In this document: positions 35,729-43,622 of the stretch, piece after piece
Numbering within the stretch: the first letter of the stretch is position 1
Layout: the number at the start of each line of letters is the position of its first letter
Origin: Chlamydiales bacterium
GTDB lineage: Bacteria > Chlamydiota > Chlamydiia > Chlamydiales > VFKH01
Direction of reading: 5' to 3'
DNA length: 61,175 bases
Assembly: GCA_031292375.1 (NCBI GenBank)
Contig: JARLHF010000023.1
Coordinates: 1-61,175, forward strand
Position numbers and translations under genes: made by a program
Notes under the pieces: generated by a model
What the model was told of the DNA's origin: nothing
Databases searched by the model: none
The model's input: only the letters and a program-made list of their open reading frames with translations

Positions 35729-35758
35729 CACAAACCAATTCTTGAACTTGTTTGTGTG
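35727..35758. repeat. Inverted repeat of the ACACAAACAA family inside the broken ATPase gene
   Basis: The left arm ACACAAACCAA carries one extra C. The loop is TTCTTGAAC and the right arm TTGTTTGTGT, so it is almost identical to the copy at 22160. Its left edge coincides with the end of ATPase homology. Confidence 0.75.
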
Positions 35759-35864
35759 TATTACAAATATAGTTTTATGTTTAACGATTCTGATAGACTA
35801 AATTTCTTGAATTTTCTATGCTCCTCTGCTCATACACCTTACCTTTACATTTTTGGAGAGCTTT

Positions 35865-36395
35865 ATGATGCATAAGTCCTGTGCTTTATTGTTAGTTTTT
35901 GTAAGTTCATTACTGTTTAGTTTTACTGCTGGAAGGGACGCAGGAGTTTGCGTACATGATGGGTTTGAGATGCAAAAGATCTATATGGACGATGGCTCTG
36001 AAAGAGTTTCTATTTTATTGCCCAAAAATCCTAGCACTCTTTTCAAAAATGGGTGTTGGTATGTGTATAGTTATTCTAAAGACATTCTTTGTTATATTTC
36101 TACATTCAACCAGGGATATAAACCGCCAGCAACCGTAGAAGATTGTATTCGTGAGTTTTCTCTTCAGGCAGAAAGTGATGATGGCTTTACAATATGCCAA
36201 ATACTCAATAATGTTCCAGGCGTACCCTACTGTGTAGAGTATAGCTATCTTGATTCTTCTTCTAAGCATTGTCATGTTCGCTTTGTTGCAACCAAACAGA
36301 GGGGCTATTATATTCGCATTTTTGGAGAACTTGAAGAAGAACTTAAACAGATTATTTTTAATAGCTTGGCCGTATCTATTACTGAATTGAATTGA
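35865..36395 (+). CDS. Secreted hypothetical protein
   Basis: The protein has about 176 residues with a clear Sec signal peptide (MMHKSCALLLVFVSSLLFSF then TAGRDA). The mature part has a mixed beta-like pattern with several Cys (GVCVHDGF, NGCWYVYSY, ILCYISTF, PYCVEYSY), suggesting disulfides in the periplasm or outside. No family recognised. ATG 35865 has GGAGAG four bases upstream. An in-frame start at 35853 would put that site inside the gene. It follows the ATPase remnant and stands alone. A half copy of the ACACAAACAA repeat (TGTTTGTGTAT, 36445-36455) lies downstream. Confidence 0.65.
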   Translation: MMHKSCALLLVFVSSLLFSFTAGRDAGVCVHDGFEMQKIYMDDGSERVSILLPKNPSTLFKNGCWYVYSYSKDILCYISTFNQGYKPPATVEDCIREFSLQAESDDGFTICQILNNVPGVPYCVEYSYLDSSSKHCHVRFVATKQRGYYIRIFGELEEELKQIIFNSLAVSITELN

Positions 36396-36547
36396 AAAAT
36401 TGGTTTTTTATGCGCGTCGTTAATGAAGAATTACTTACATTCTCTGTTTGTGTATAAGTCCAGATTGAAATTTATAAGATCTTTACACTAAAAGGTTATA
36501 GTGGAAGACATAATTTCTAATATATTTATTAAGTAAGGATGTATTTT

Positions 36548-39151
36548 ATGGTGGGCCCGATTAAATCCCCTACTTCTGAGCATTCAAAACCTACAATAGT
36601 GCAAGACTCGTCAAGCAATACATCAAGCAATACATCAAGCAATAAGGGTCTATTGGGTTTTGTATCTTTTGTTATAAAAAGTTTTTTGGCTGCTATTATG
36701 CGCATAGCTGCCTATATTTTTAATTGGTCCTCAGGAACGCATAACCATAATTTTCAGCAGCCTGCTCCAATAGATCCTTCACTTCCTTTATACCCACCTA
36801 AGGTATCAAGTGTATCTACTTCAACTTCTCCAAGATCAGTTGTGCCTCTGGCTTCTTCATCGAAAGTTGTTATCGAGCCACCTATGCCGATCCTGCCTGC
36901 AAATGTGCTTACAACTGCTGCTAAGGTCGCAACTCACTCAGCCCCCGCTTCTGCTAAGATATCAGTGGCACCTGTTTCAGTACCGATAGCTGCTGCAGTG
37001 TCTTTTGTAGAGAAAAATCAATCTACAAGTGTGCGAAAAGCTGTTTTTGTAACTCAGCCTCCTCATAAGCCTCCTCATAAGCCTCCAATGCCACCTTCTT
37101 ATCCTAATCAGGGTGTACCACAATCTTCTGCGCCTGCTTTATCCACAACATATTCTCAACCACAGGTTACTGCAAGTCAGCCTGTAAGTTCAGTAAATAG
37201 TGCGGTAGTCGCGGCGCAAGAACAACCTTCTTATTTGTATTACTCAGGAGCTGTAGAAGAGGTAGTACAGGGTGGTCTTTTCAGAAGTAAAGTAATCAAA
37301 GAGGGAAATGGTAGATTGCGTTTAAATTTGGAGGCTTTTGGTGTGTCAAGGGAGCTGCTAGCAAGACAAAAATATGCAATCAATATTGTGTTTATTAGCA
37401 CCACTCTGCGAGATGCGTTTTATTCTAAATTCTCGAATGTGAAAAGTTATGATCAGCTATCGGATATTCTTATTTCTAGCAGGGGCGAAAAGAATCACTC
37501 GGACGCTGACGGGTCAAATATGGCAGAAGCTATGCAAGAAGAAAACGACAAAATTCTTAAGGAGTCTGTATATTGCTTTGCTGATAACAACGGTAGGTTG
37601 TCTGACAACGCAGAAAAAGCACTCTTAGCATATTTAAAGAAAAGGATTGAGGAATTAATAGAGTTGCAAAATAATCCTATGCAGCTGCAGCAACAGATCT
37701 TTTGCGAGCGCACCATAGCAGGAGGAATCCAACCTCTTGAAGGAGTATCTCCAGAAGAATTCTTTAATCGGTGTAAGACCTTTTGTGGGAAATATATACA
37801 GAGTATATATTGTTTACTTTTAGAGAAGGATCCTTTTAGCAAAGAACCAGGAAAGTTGATATCCAAGGAATCTTGGGAAGCATTTGATGGATATGAAAAT
37901 ATAGCTCAATTGGACGCAAAATTGTCTGAGGTGCATGCTTTTGCAAGAGAATTTATTGAGAGGAATAAGCACAAATTTCCAAAAACGGTTGACAGAAAAG
38001 TACAAGAAAAGTGGGATACGAACATGAAGAAAGCAGGATTTACTGCTCAGAGTGTTAGTTATTCACAAAGTCAAAGCTCTCAAGAAGGTGAGGATAAAAG
38101 GGCATCTAAAACTAGTGTAACTCAACAGAGCACGGTTGAAAAACCTGAACAGGTTGATCCCATATCTACAAGCGGTGCTTTTACAGCTTCAGAGAATCAG
38201 ACTGACGATTTAGTTGCGATTCAGAATCCATTTTCTAACACGCATTGTTTAATGCCAAAGCGGTGGTTAGAAGATTCGATGTTATGTGGCAGTCAACAGA
38301 GTTTTTCTAACCGATATATACAGCCACAAGAAAATACATCCTCTCAAAGTACTCAAGAAGTAACTATTTGCTCATTGTCTGTAAGTCATGTTTCAGAGAA
38401 AGTTCAAATAAAACAGGGTGAGTTACAAGATACCGTTCCAGCGACAGAAACCGCTGTTGTTAGTAACGCACTTGCTTTAACTTCTGAAGTTCAGAGACAT
38501 TATTTGCGTGAGATGACACATCTTAATCAGTATGCTCTGAAGAGTACTGCAAATGGTAACTGTCTTAACTATATAAATTGGTTGCGTGAAATATTTCGAA
38601 GTGAACGATATAGCTCTTGTGCATCAAAGGTACAGAAAGCTACATTTGATGAGCATGGAATCTATTTAGATAAGAATCGACTCTTAGAGGTATCAGAAGT
38701 GAACACAATATATTGTAGTGTTAGAGATATTTTGAGGGAGGTCTTGGAAGGACCTTTGGTTGAAGATAGGCTTAAACGTAAAGTAGAAAATCAATGGGTA
38801 AAGATTTGGGATCCTCCAAAAATAAAAAGTCGAGATGTATCGCAAGTGGAGAATGCTTGTAGGCGTTATCTAACAAAGTTGCAGGAAGTACTTGTGAAAA
38901 ACAATTTACAAGATAAATTAGAGAGAGTTGAAGAGTATCAAGAGGATTTGGACTCATACCTGAGCGGAACTACAGAGGCGATAATGGGCATAAAACTTAT
39001 TGTTAATAAATATTGGTCTGACTTGATTGTAGAAAATCCTGTTTATGCAAAGCAACTTGAAGGAGTACAGAGGGAAGCTGAAGAGTATTGGAATATTTTG
39101 GTTAATCCTGTGCTTGCAAAGCAGACTTCAACTTCAAGCAGTAGTCAGTAG
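36548..39151 (+). CDS. Large low-complexity protein with amphipathic helix (paralogue 3)
   Basis: About 867 residues, not recognised. The N-terminus holds a triple SSNT-type repeat from a 12 bp DNA repeat, then the helix LLGFVSFVIKSFLAAIMRIA, then a ~170-residue Pro/Ser/Val-rich region with a PPHK repeat. From about residue 225 there is a folded-looking helical region (Cys-poor, many charged helices) interrupted by a second Ser/Gln-rich linker (about 495-620) and a final helical domain. The polar start plus amphipathic helix links it to the proteins at 22380 and 23398. ATG 36548 is preferred over 36539 because AAGGA is nine bases upstream. It is likely a secreted effector, which is an inference. 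Confidence 0.6.
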   Translation: MVGPIKSPTSEHSKPTIVQDSSSNTSSNTSSNKGLLGFVSFVIKSFLAAIMRIAAYIFNWSSGTHNHNFQQPAPIDPSLPLYPPKVSSVSTSTSPRSVVPLASSSKVVIEPPMPILPANVLTTAAKVATHSAPASAKISVAPVSVPIAAAVSFVEKNQSTSVRKAVFVTQPPHKPPHKPPMPPSYPNQGVPQSSAPALSTTYSQPQVTASQPVSSVNSAVVAAQEQPSYLYYSGAVEEVVQGGLFRSKVIKEGNGRLRLNLEAFGVSRELLARQKYAINIVFISTTLRDAFYSKFSNVKSYDQLSDILISSRGEKNHSDADGSNMAEAMQEENDKILKESVYCFADNNGRLSDNAEKALLAYLKKRIEELIELQNNPMQLQQQIFCERTIAGGIQPLEGVSPEEFFNRCKTFCGKYIQSIYCLLLEKDPFSKEPGKLISKESWEAFDGYENIAQLDAKLSEVHAFAREFIERNKHKFPKTVDRKVQEKWDTNMKKAGFTAQSVSYSQSQSSQEGEDKRASKTSVTQQSTVEKPEQVDPISTSGAFTASENQTDDLVAIQNPFSNTHCLMPKRWLEDSMLCGSQQSFSNRYIQPQENTSSQSTQEVTICSLSVSHVSEKVQIKQGELQDTVPATETAVVSNALALTSEVQRHYLREMTHLNQYALKSTANGNCLNYINWLREIFRSERYSSCASKVQKATFDEHGIYLDKNRLLEVSEVNTIYCSVRDILREVLEGPLVEDRLKRKVENQWVKIWDPPKIKSRDVSQVENACRRYLTKLQEVLVKNNLQDKLERVEEYQEDLDSYLSGTTEAIMGIKLIVNKYWSDLIVENPVYAKQLEGVQREAEEYWNILVNPVLAKQTSTSSSSQ

Positions 39152-39180
39152 CTTTATTTTATGTATATATTTTTTCTATA

Positions 39181-39253
39181 AATTGCCTATGAAAATTTGA
39201 AGTAACAAGTATCAATTTTCATGGAAAGACGCAAAAATCTTCGGAGTGCGCCC
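39181..39253. repeat. 73 bp direct repeat, copy A
   Basis: It starts AATTGCCTATGAAAATTTGA and ends CTTCGGAGTGCGCCC. It contains an inverted repeat (ATGAAAATT/AATTTTCAT, 39188-39222) and a second short hairpin (CGCA/TGCG). About 90% identical by eye to copy B at 42073-42147, in the same orientation. Confidence 0.85.
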
Positions 39254-39341
39254 TATTAGGAACAGTAATGATTATAATTGCATATAATTAAAGAATATGC
39301 TACTATCTTTTATAGTAATACAGATTTATGGAGATAAAATA

Positions 39342-40832
39342 ATGAATGCAATTACAAATAGTTCAAGCCCTTGTTGGATTTTTAAGAAAGAAGATACGTG
39401 GGTTGAAAGAGTATTGTTTAAGCCGTTACTTTTATTATTTCAATACTTAAGAAGAAATGAGACGATTGAAGCCTGTTTTACTCAACTATCACAAAGAAAT
39501 ATTCAGTGGTTGACAGCGAGTCAAATTGAGAATGTTACATTGTCTACGTTTCAAAAAGTAGATGCCGTGTTTTTAGAGCATTTTACTACTGAACAGGTTA
39601 TGGAATCCTTTACTCGAGAGCAACAAGCGGTCTATTTTGCAAAATGCGGGATCAGTGCTCGATTTGCACACAATGCGCCTCGGATTTTAGCTGATTTCAA
39701 GATGTTAACACCGGAATTGATACTTAAGCTAAGCCCAGAGCAGAAAAAGCGTATTATAATTAATAATATTCCTATAAAGACACTCGAAGCACTAGATGCA
39801 GAAACTTTAAAGACATTAATTACCCCGGAGCAAATAAAGCAATCGTTCAAAAGAGACACAGAAAAGAAGAAATTAGAAAAAATGGACTTTGTTGGTTATT
39901 TGAACATCGAGCAAAGAGCTGTTTACTTTGCAAAAACTTTAAAGACATTAATTACACCGGAGCAATCGTTCAAAAGAGACACAGAAAAGAAGAAATTAGA
40001 AAAAATGGACGTTGTTGGTTATTTGAGCATCGAGCGAAGAGCTGTTTACTTTGCAAAATGTGGTTTTAGCGAATATTTATTTTGGGATATTGAGAAGCAA
40101 GTCTTGTCAAATCATGTGTTATTAACCCCAGAATTGATAGCTAAGTTGTCTTCTCCTCATAGGGAAGCTATCTCTAAAAAAGTGCTTTTAGATAAGTTGA
40201 CAAATCCTAACTTTATTAAAGCGCTTTGCAGTCAGCCTAAGGGTAAAGAAATTTTATTTGGTAAAAAAGGTTTGTTTCTTTGGAAAGATTTAATGAGTGA
40301 CGATCTCTCTTCTTATCATCGATCAAAAATTGTTAATGCAATAGTGGATGCGGGTGCTACTAATGACTTTTTATTTGGAACTGGAGAGTTAGATACTGCT
40401 GTGGTAAAAAAGCTTGTGACTGAGTTTTATTGTAGTCCCATCAGTAGGGAAAATTTATTTTTATTTTTTCATGCAATCAATATGACGAGCGTACCGATAC
40501 AGTCCTTTGTAGATCTATTCAATGCAGGTACATCTGAGCGTGGACATATAGGTAAGCAAGATGCTCGCTCTTATTGGTCTGAAGAACAGCTAATTAGCAT
40601 TATCCAAGATTCGGAGCGTTTTGCACTGCTTGCAAACAATGTAGCTTTTGTGGGATCTGTTGCAGAAGTTCCCAAAACATGGGAACATGGTAGAAAGCGT
40701 GTGCTTGAGGCGCTCTCAAAAGAGCAAATAGAAGAGCTCTTGAAATGCCCTGGTTTAGATGCTGCAGATAAGGACTTTATTGTAATTGAAAACTTACATC
40801 AAAGGTTGAATGCACTTGTCTTGGCAGCTTAA
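39342..40832 (+). CDS. Hypothetical protein sharing the N-terminal domain of the DUF687 protein
   Basis: About 496 residues. The N-terminus (PCWIFKKEDTWVERVLFKPL, LSQRNIQWLTASQIENVT, FTREQQAVYFAKCG) aligns with residues 10-115 of the DUF687 protein at 20558 (PYFIFQKNDAWYDLI, LSERNIQSLTFEQMKKVS, LSKAQKGAYFEVCG). It lacks the hydrolase domain. Instead there are helical repeats of the form LTPELI.KLSPEQ and a unique C-terminus. A recent internal duplication (TLKTLITPEQ ... RRAVYFAK) adds about 41 residues. ATG 39342 has GGAGA at good spacing. An in-frame ATG at 39297 lacks one. It is flanked by the 73 bp repeats together with the following ATPase. Confidence 0.65.
   Translation: MNAITNSSSPCWIFKKEDTWVERVLFKPLLLLFQYLRRNETIEACFTQLSQRNIQWLTASQIENVTLSTFQKVDAVFLEHFTTEQVMESFTREQQAVYFAKCGISARFAHNAPRILADFKMLTPELILKLSPEQKKRIIINNIPIKTLEALDAETLKTLITPEQIKQSFKRDTEKKKLEKMDFVGYLNIEQRAVYFAKTLKTLITPEQSFKRDTEKKKLEKMDVVGYLSIERRAVYFAKCGFSEYLFWDIEKQVLSNHVLLTPELIAKLSSPHREAISKKVLLDKLTNPNFIKALCSQPKGKEILFGKKGLFLWKDLMSDDLSSYHRSKIVNAIVDAGATNDFLFGTGELDTAVVKKLVTEFYCSPISRENLFLFFHAINMTSVPIQSFVDLFNAGTSERGHIGKQDARSYWSEEQLISIIQDSERFALLANNVAFVGSVAEVPKTWEHGRKRVLEALSKEQIEELLKCPGLDAADKDFIVIENLHQRLNALVLAA
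39804..40058 (+). repeat. Recent in-frame tandem duplication within the gene at 39342
   Basis: Copy 1 (39804-39935, 132 bp) and copy 2 (39936-40058, 123 bp) start ACTTTAAAGACATTAATTAC and end CTGTTTACTTTGCAAAA. Copy 2 lacks nine bases (three codons, IKQ) and has a handful of substitutions, so the frame is kept. Confidence 0.9.
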
Positions 40833-40869
40833 AAGAAATTTGTTATTAACGATATGTATAAAGTAGAGT

Positions 40870-42027
40870 TTATGAAAGAGCAAGTTTTTGGATAGTGTCT
40901 TTACACTCCTTAAGGGCAAGAACTGTGGTATATTCATTTAATGAAAAGGTTTCTTCTATGGGTGTAATGATGAATAAATGGTCTAAAGATAGAGATTCTT
41001 TTGCACTCATCATAGATTTGGTAATTTTTGGCTGATCTGTGCACTTAAATTCAAAACCTAATTTGCGGCCCTTGTAGTTAATAAATAGGTCTAGTTCTGC
41101 AAGTTGGTGCGTAGCCCAAAAATAGCACTCTTCTGGGCGCAAAGAAAGGGCTTTTGTAATTTCTTCAAGAGCAAAGCCTTCCCAGGAGCCACCTTTTCGA
41201 ACATCAAGGATTAATTCTTCATAATTTTTGATGCTTAACAGCTGGTGTAGTATGCCTGTATCGCGAATATAAAGCTTAGGTGTTTTAACCAATCTCTTGC
41301 CTCTATTTTCATACCATGGAGAAAGTATCCTGATCATAAATGTACCTTCTAATAAGGCAAGGTAGTTTTTGAGTGTTGGTACAGATATTTCTAGAAATTG
41401 AGCCATGTTCGAGTAGTTAATTACATTACCATGGTATTGCGCAAGCATGGACCAAAGGCGTAAAATACGCTGAGGAGGTAATGCTAATCCCAATTCTATA
41501 AGATCTCTTTCAAAATACGTTTGCATGTATGCCTCTCGCCATCGAACGCTTGCAACATCAGAATGAGCAAGATAAGATTTTGGGAAACCGCCACGTGTCC
41601 ATAATTTATTTTGGTCATTGGCTTCAGAGAGTTGAAAAGGAGTAACATTAATGTAGATAATGCGGCCAGCTAGTGTTTCTGAGCTCTGTTTTATAAGTTC
41701 TCTGGAAGCACTTCCCAAAATCAAAAACTTTAGATTGCTCCTGTCAACAATTACGCGCAAATAGGGAAATAGGTCAGGTCTGCGTTGAATTTCATCGATA
41801 ATAACAAGGCCTTTTAAGGATCCCAGAGCAAGTTTTGGATGGTTAAGTTTGGCAAGATCGGTATAGTCTTCTAAATCAAAGTAATGGACCTGTTCAGGAT
41901 ATGTTTTAGCGAACTGTCGTGCGATCGTTGTTTTTCCACATTGCCTGGGGCCAAGTAACGCACAAATAGGTGTAATGTCAAGATCTTGCGAAATTTGATC
42001 TAGAAAGAAGTTTCGAATTTTTTCCAT
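40870..42027 (-). CDS. AAA ATPase with DUF4143 (AAA_14 family), member 1
   Basis: Walker A ALLGPRQCGKTT near residue 28, Walker B GLVIIDEIQRRPDLFPYLR, the sensor LKFLILGSASREL, then the LAGRIIYINVTPFQLSE turn and the TRGGFPKSYLA motif are the standard AAA_14/DUF4143 order. The C-terminal DUF4143 region (WEGFALEEITKAL, AELDLFINYKGRKLGFEFK) resembles a nuclease-like fold with an E-x-K pair. About 385 residues, intact. The biological role of the family is unknown. Copies are often lineage-specific and horizontally spread. ATG 42027 is chosen over the in-frame GTG at 42039. It lies between the two 73 bp repeats and faces the gene at 39342. Confidence 0.85.
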   Translation of the reverse strand: MEKIRNFFLDQISQDLDITPICALLGPRQCGKTTIARQFAKTYPEQVHYFDLEDYTDLAKLNHPKLALGSLKGLVIIDEIQRRPDLFPYLRVIVDRSNLKFLILGSASRELIKQSSETLAGRIIYINVTPFQLSEANDQNKLWTRGGFPKSYLAHSDVASVRWREAYMQTYFERDLIELGLALPPQRILRLWSMLAQYHGNVINYSNMAQFLEISVPTLKNYLALLEGTFMIRILSPWYENRGKRLVKTPKLYIRDTGILHQLLSIKNYEELILDVRKGGSWEGFALEEITKALSLRPEECYFWATHQLAELDLFINYKGRKLGFEFKCTDQPKITKSMMSAKESLSLDHLFIITPIEETFSLNEYTTVLALKECKDTIQKLALS

Positions 42028-42072
42028 ACATATTACCACATATCTTTCCTATAAATTGTGCATAATATAGGT

Positions 42073-42147
42073 AAATTGTCCATGAAAATTTGAAGCAATA
42101 AGTATTAATTTTCATGGAAAACACGCAAAAATCTTCGGAATGCGCCC
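42073..42147. repeat. 75 bp direct repeat, copy B
   Basis: It starts AATTGTCCATGAAAATTTGA and ends CTTCGGAATGCGCCC. The inverted repeat CATGAAAATT/AATTTTCATG is perfect here. Same orientation as copy A at 39181. It lies between the starts and ends of the two ATPase genes. Confidence 0.85.
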
Positions 42148-42167
42148 AGGAATAACGATGTATATAA

Positions 42168-43427
42168 TCAGAGAGATATCAACCATTTCCAAATGGGGAT
42201 AATAGTAATTAGAAATCCATCTACTTCTATTTTATCTTGCTCGCTTTCCGTAAGGATTAGTCCCTCTTGTAAGTTATAGGTGCTCATCGCTTCAATAAGT
42301 CCGCTAATTTCTCGATTTTTTATATCTTCATTAGAGAGATTTGTTGCAACTTGAATGGCTTGAACAATTTGGTTGCCTTCCTTAAGGATAAAATCACATT
42401 CTTTTTTGTCTTTATGAAAATAGACTTCTTTTTTCTGCATTTTTAGCTGAAGAAATACAACATTTTCTAAAAGACGCCCCTTGTCCTCGCTCACACGAAA
42501 TCCAATTGTGCGAATAAGAGCAGGATCGATCATATAACATTTTTTATTGTATTGAATTTGTTTTTTTAGAGAGTGGCTATAGCGGCTTATAAAGAAGTAG
42601 AGGTAACATTGTTCCAAGTAGTTGCAATAGTTCGCGATTGTATGAGGACTGCTGAGGCCTACAATTTTACCAAGTTTTGTATAGCTAAACTCTTTTCCAA
42701 TATTGCTTGCTAAATAGTAAGCCACTTCTTGCAAAGGTTTTTCATCCATGACTTTATAGCGAGCGATGATATCGCGATAGAGAATGCCTTCAAATAGATC
42801 TTGCAGGTATTCAGGTTTTTCAAACTTTACATATTCTGGAATGCCACCATTTTTTAAGTAGTTTGAAAAATGACGTTGCATCATGCCAGTGTCACTTGTA
42901 GATAAGACTTTTTTAGAAAACAGTTCAGGGTGATTATGATAGATGATTTCTTGGAAAGAGAGGGGGTATACCTCGAACTGAATGTATCTACCTGTTAAAT
43001 GAGTGCCTAGTTCCTTACTTAAAAGTTTTGCATTAGATCCGGTAATATAAATCTTTTTTCCCTGTTCATAGAGTCGTCGCACAAAGCGTTCCCACCCTTC
43101 AATATTTTGAATCTCATCAAAGTAGAATGTGGACTGCTCACCGAATAGCTCTATTAGGGTCTCTAATAACACTTGAAAGTCTTCCACTTGGAAGCGAATT
43201 AAGCGCTCATCATCGAAATTTAAATAATAGTCTGATTTTACCAACTCTAGTTGTAAAAGGCGTTGAATCGTTGATTTTCCAGACCTTCTGATTCCGCTTA
43301 GAATCATTATGCTTGGATCATCTACAAAACGTAGTATGTTTTTGGTTAATGTGCGACTAAAAAAATTCTTGGGGGATTTATATTCTCGTTGATCCGCTAT
43401 AACTTGTTTAAGTAACTCTCGTTCCAT
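42168..43427 (-). CDS. AAA ATPase with DUF4143 (AAA_14 family), member 2
   Basis: Walker A MILSGIRRSGKSTIQR at about residue 46, Walker B STFYFDEIQNIEGWERFVR, sensor KKIYITGSNAKLLSKEL, LTGRYIQFEVYPLSFQE, and a C-terminal DUF4143 region with ECDFILKEGNQIVQAIQVA. 419 residues, complete, but of a different subgroup from member 1 (SGIRRSGKS type), so the two are not a recent tandem duplication. AGGTAGGG before the ATG supports the start. Two palindromes in its upstream region (43462-43518) look like operator sites. The role of the family is unknown. Confidence 0.85.
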   Translation of the reverse strand: MERELLKQVIADQREYKSPKNFFSRTLTKNILRFVDDPSIMILSGIRRSGKSTIQRLLQLELVKSDYYLNFDDERLIRFQVEDFQVLLETLIELFGEQSTFYFDEIQNIEGWERFVRRLYEQGKKIYITGSNAKLLSKELGTHLTGRYIQFEVYPLSFQEIIYHNHPELFSKKVLSTSDTGMMQRHFSNYLKNGGIPEYVKFEKPEYLQDLFEGILYRDIIARYKVMDEKPLQEVAYYLASNIGKEFSYTKLGKIVGLSSPHTIANYCNYLEQCYLYFFISRYSHSLKKQIQYNKKCYMIDPALIRTIGFRVSEDKGRLLENVVFLQLKMQKKEVYFHKDKKECDFILKEGNQIVQAIQVATNLSNEDIKNREISGLIEAMSTYNLQEGLILTESEQDKIEVDGFLITIIPIWKWLISL

Positions 43428-43461
43428 TTTCCCTACCTGTTATTTTTTATTATATCAATAA

Positions 43462-43518
43462 AACCGTGCGTTGTCAATGCACGGTTAAATATAAAACCGT
43501 GCGCTCTTAGTGCACGCT
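43462..43518. promoter_or_regulatory. Two repeated palindromes, possible operators
   Basis: AACCGTGC (43462-43469) pairs with GCACGGTT (43479-43486) around a 9-base loop. A second AACCGTGC (43495-43502) has an imperfect partner GCACGCT (43512-43518), also with a 9-base loop. The repeats start 33 bases apart, about three DNA turns. They lie in the divergent gap between the ATPase (starts 43427, minus) and the gene at 43623 (plus), as expected for a shared operator. Confidence 0.6.
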
Positions 43519-43622
43519 AAATCTATCCAGTGTGTGATTTAGATTTTGAAAAAGATTGTCAAATTTGATGATTACAAGTATATGGAAATAAATATAATTT
43601 GGTTTTTTAGGTAAGGTGTTTG

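Noticed and set aside
35729-35875. In-frame continuation of the broken ATPase after the palindrome
   Set aside because: Residues after KKRIVI bear no resemblance to the ATPase family and run into the start of the next secreted gene, so I did not count them as part of a functional protein.
40870-43427. Toxin-antitoxin pair made of the two adjacent ATPases
   Set aside because: Both are large ATPases of the same family with no small antitoxin-like partner. There is no support from the sequence.
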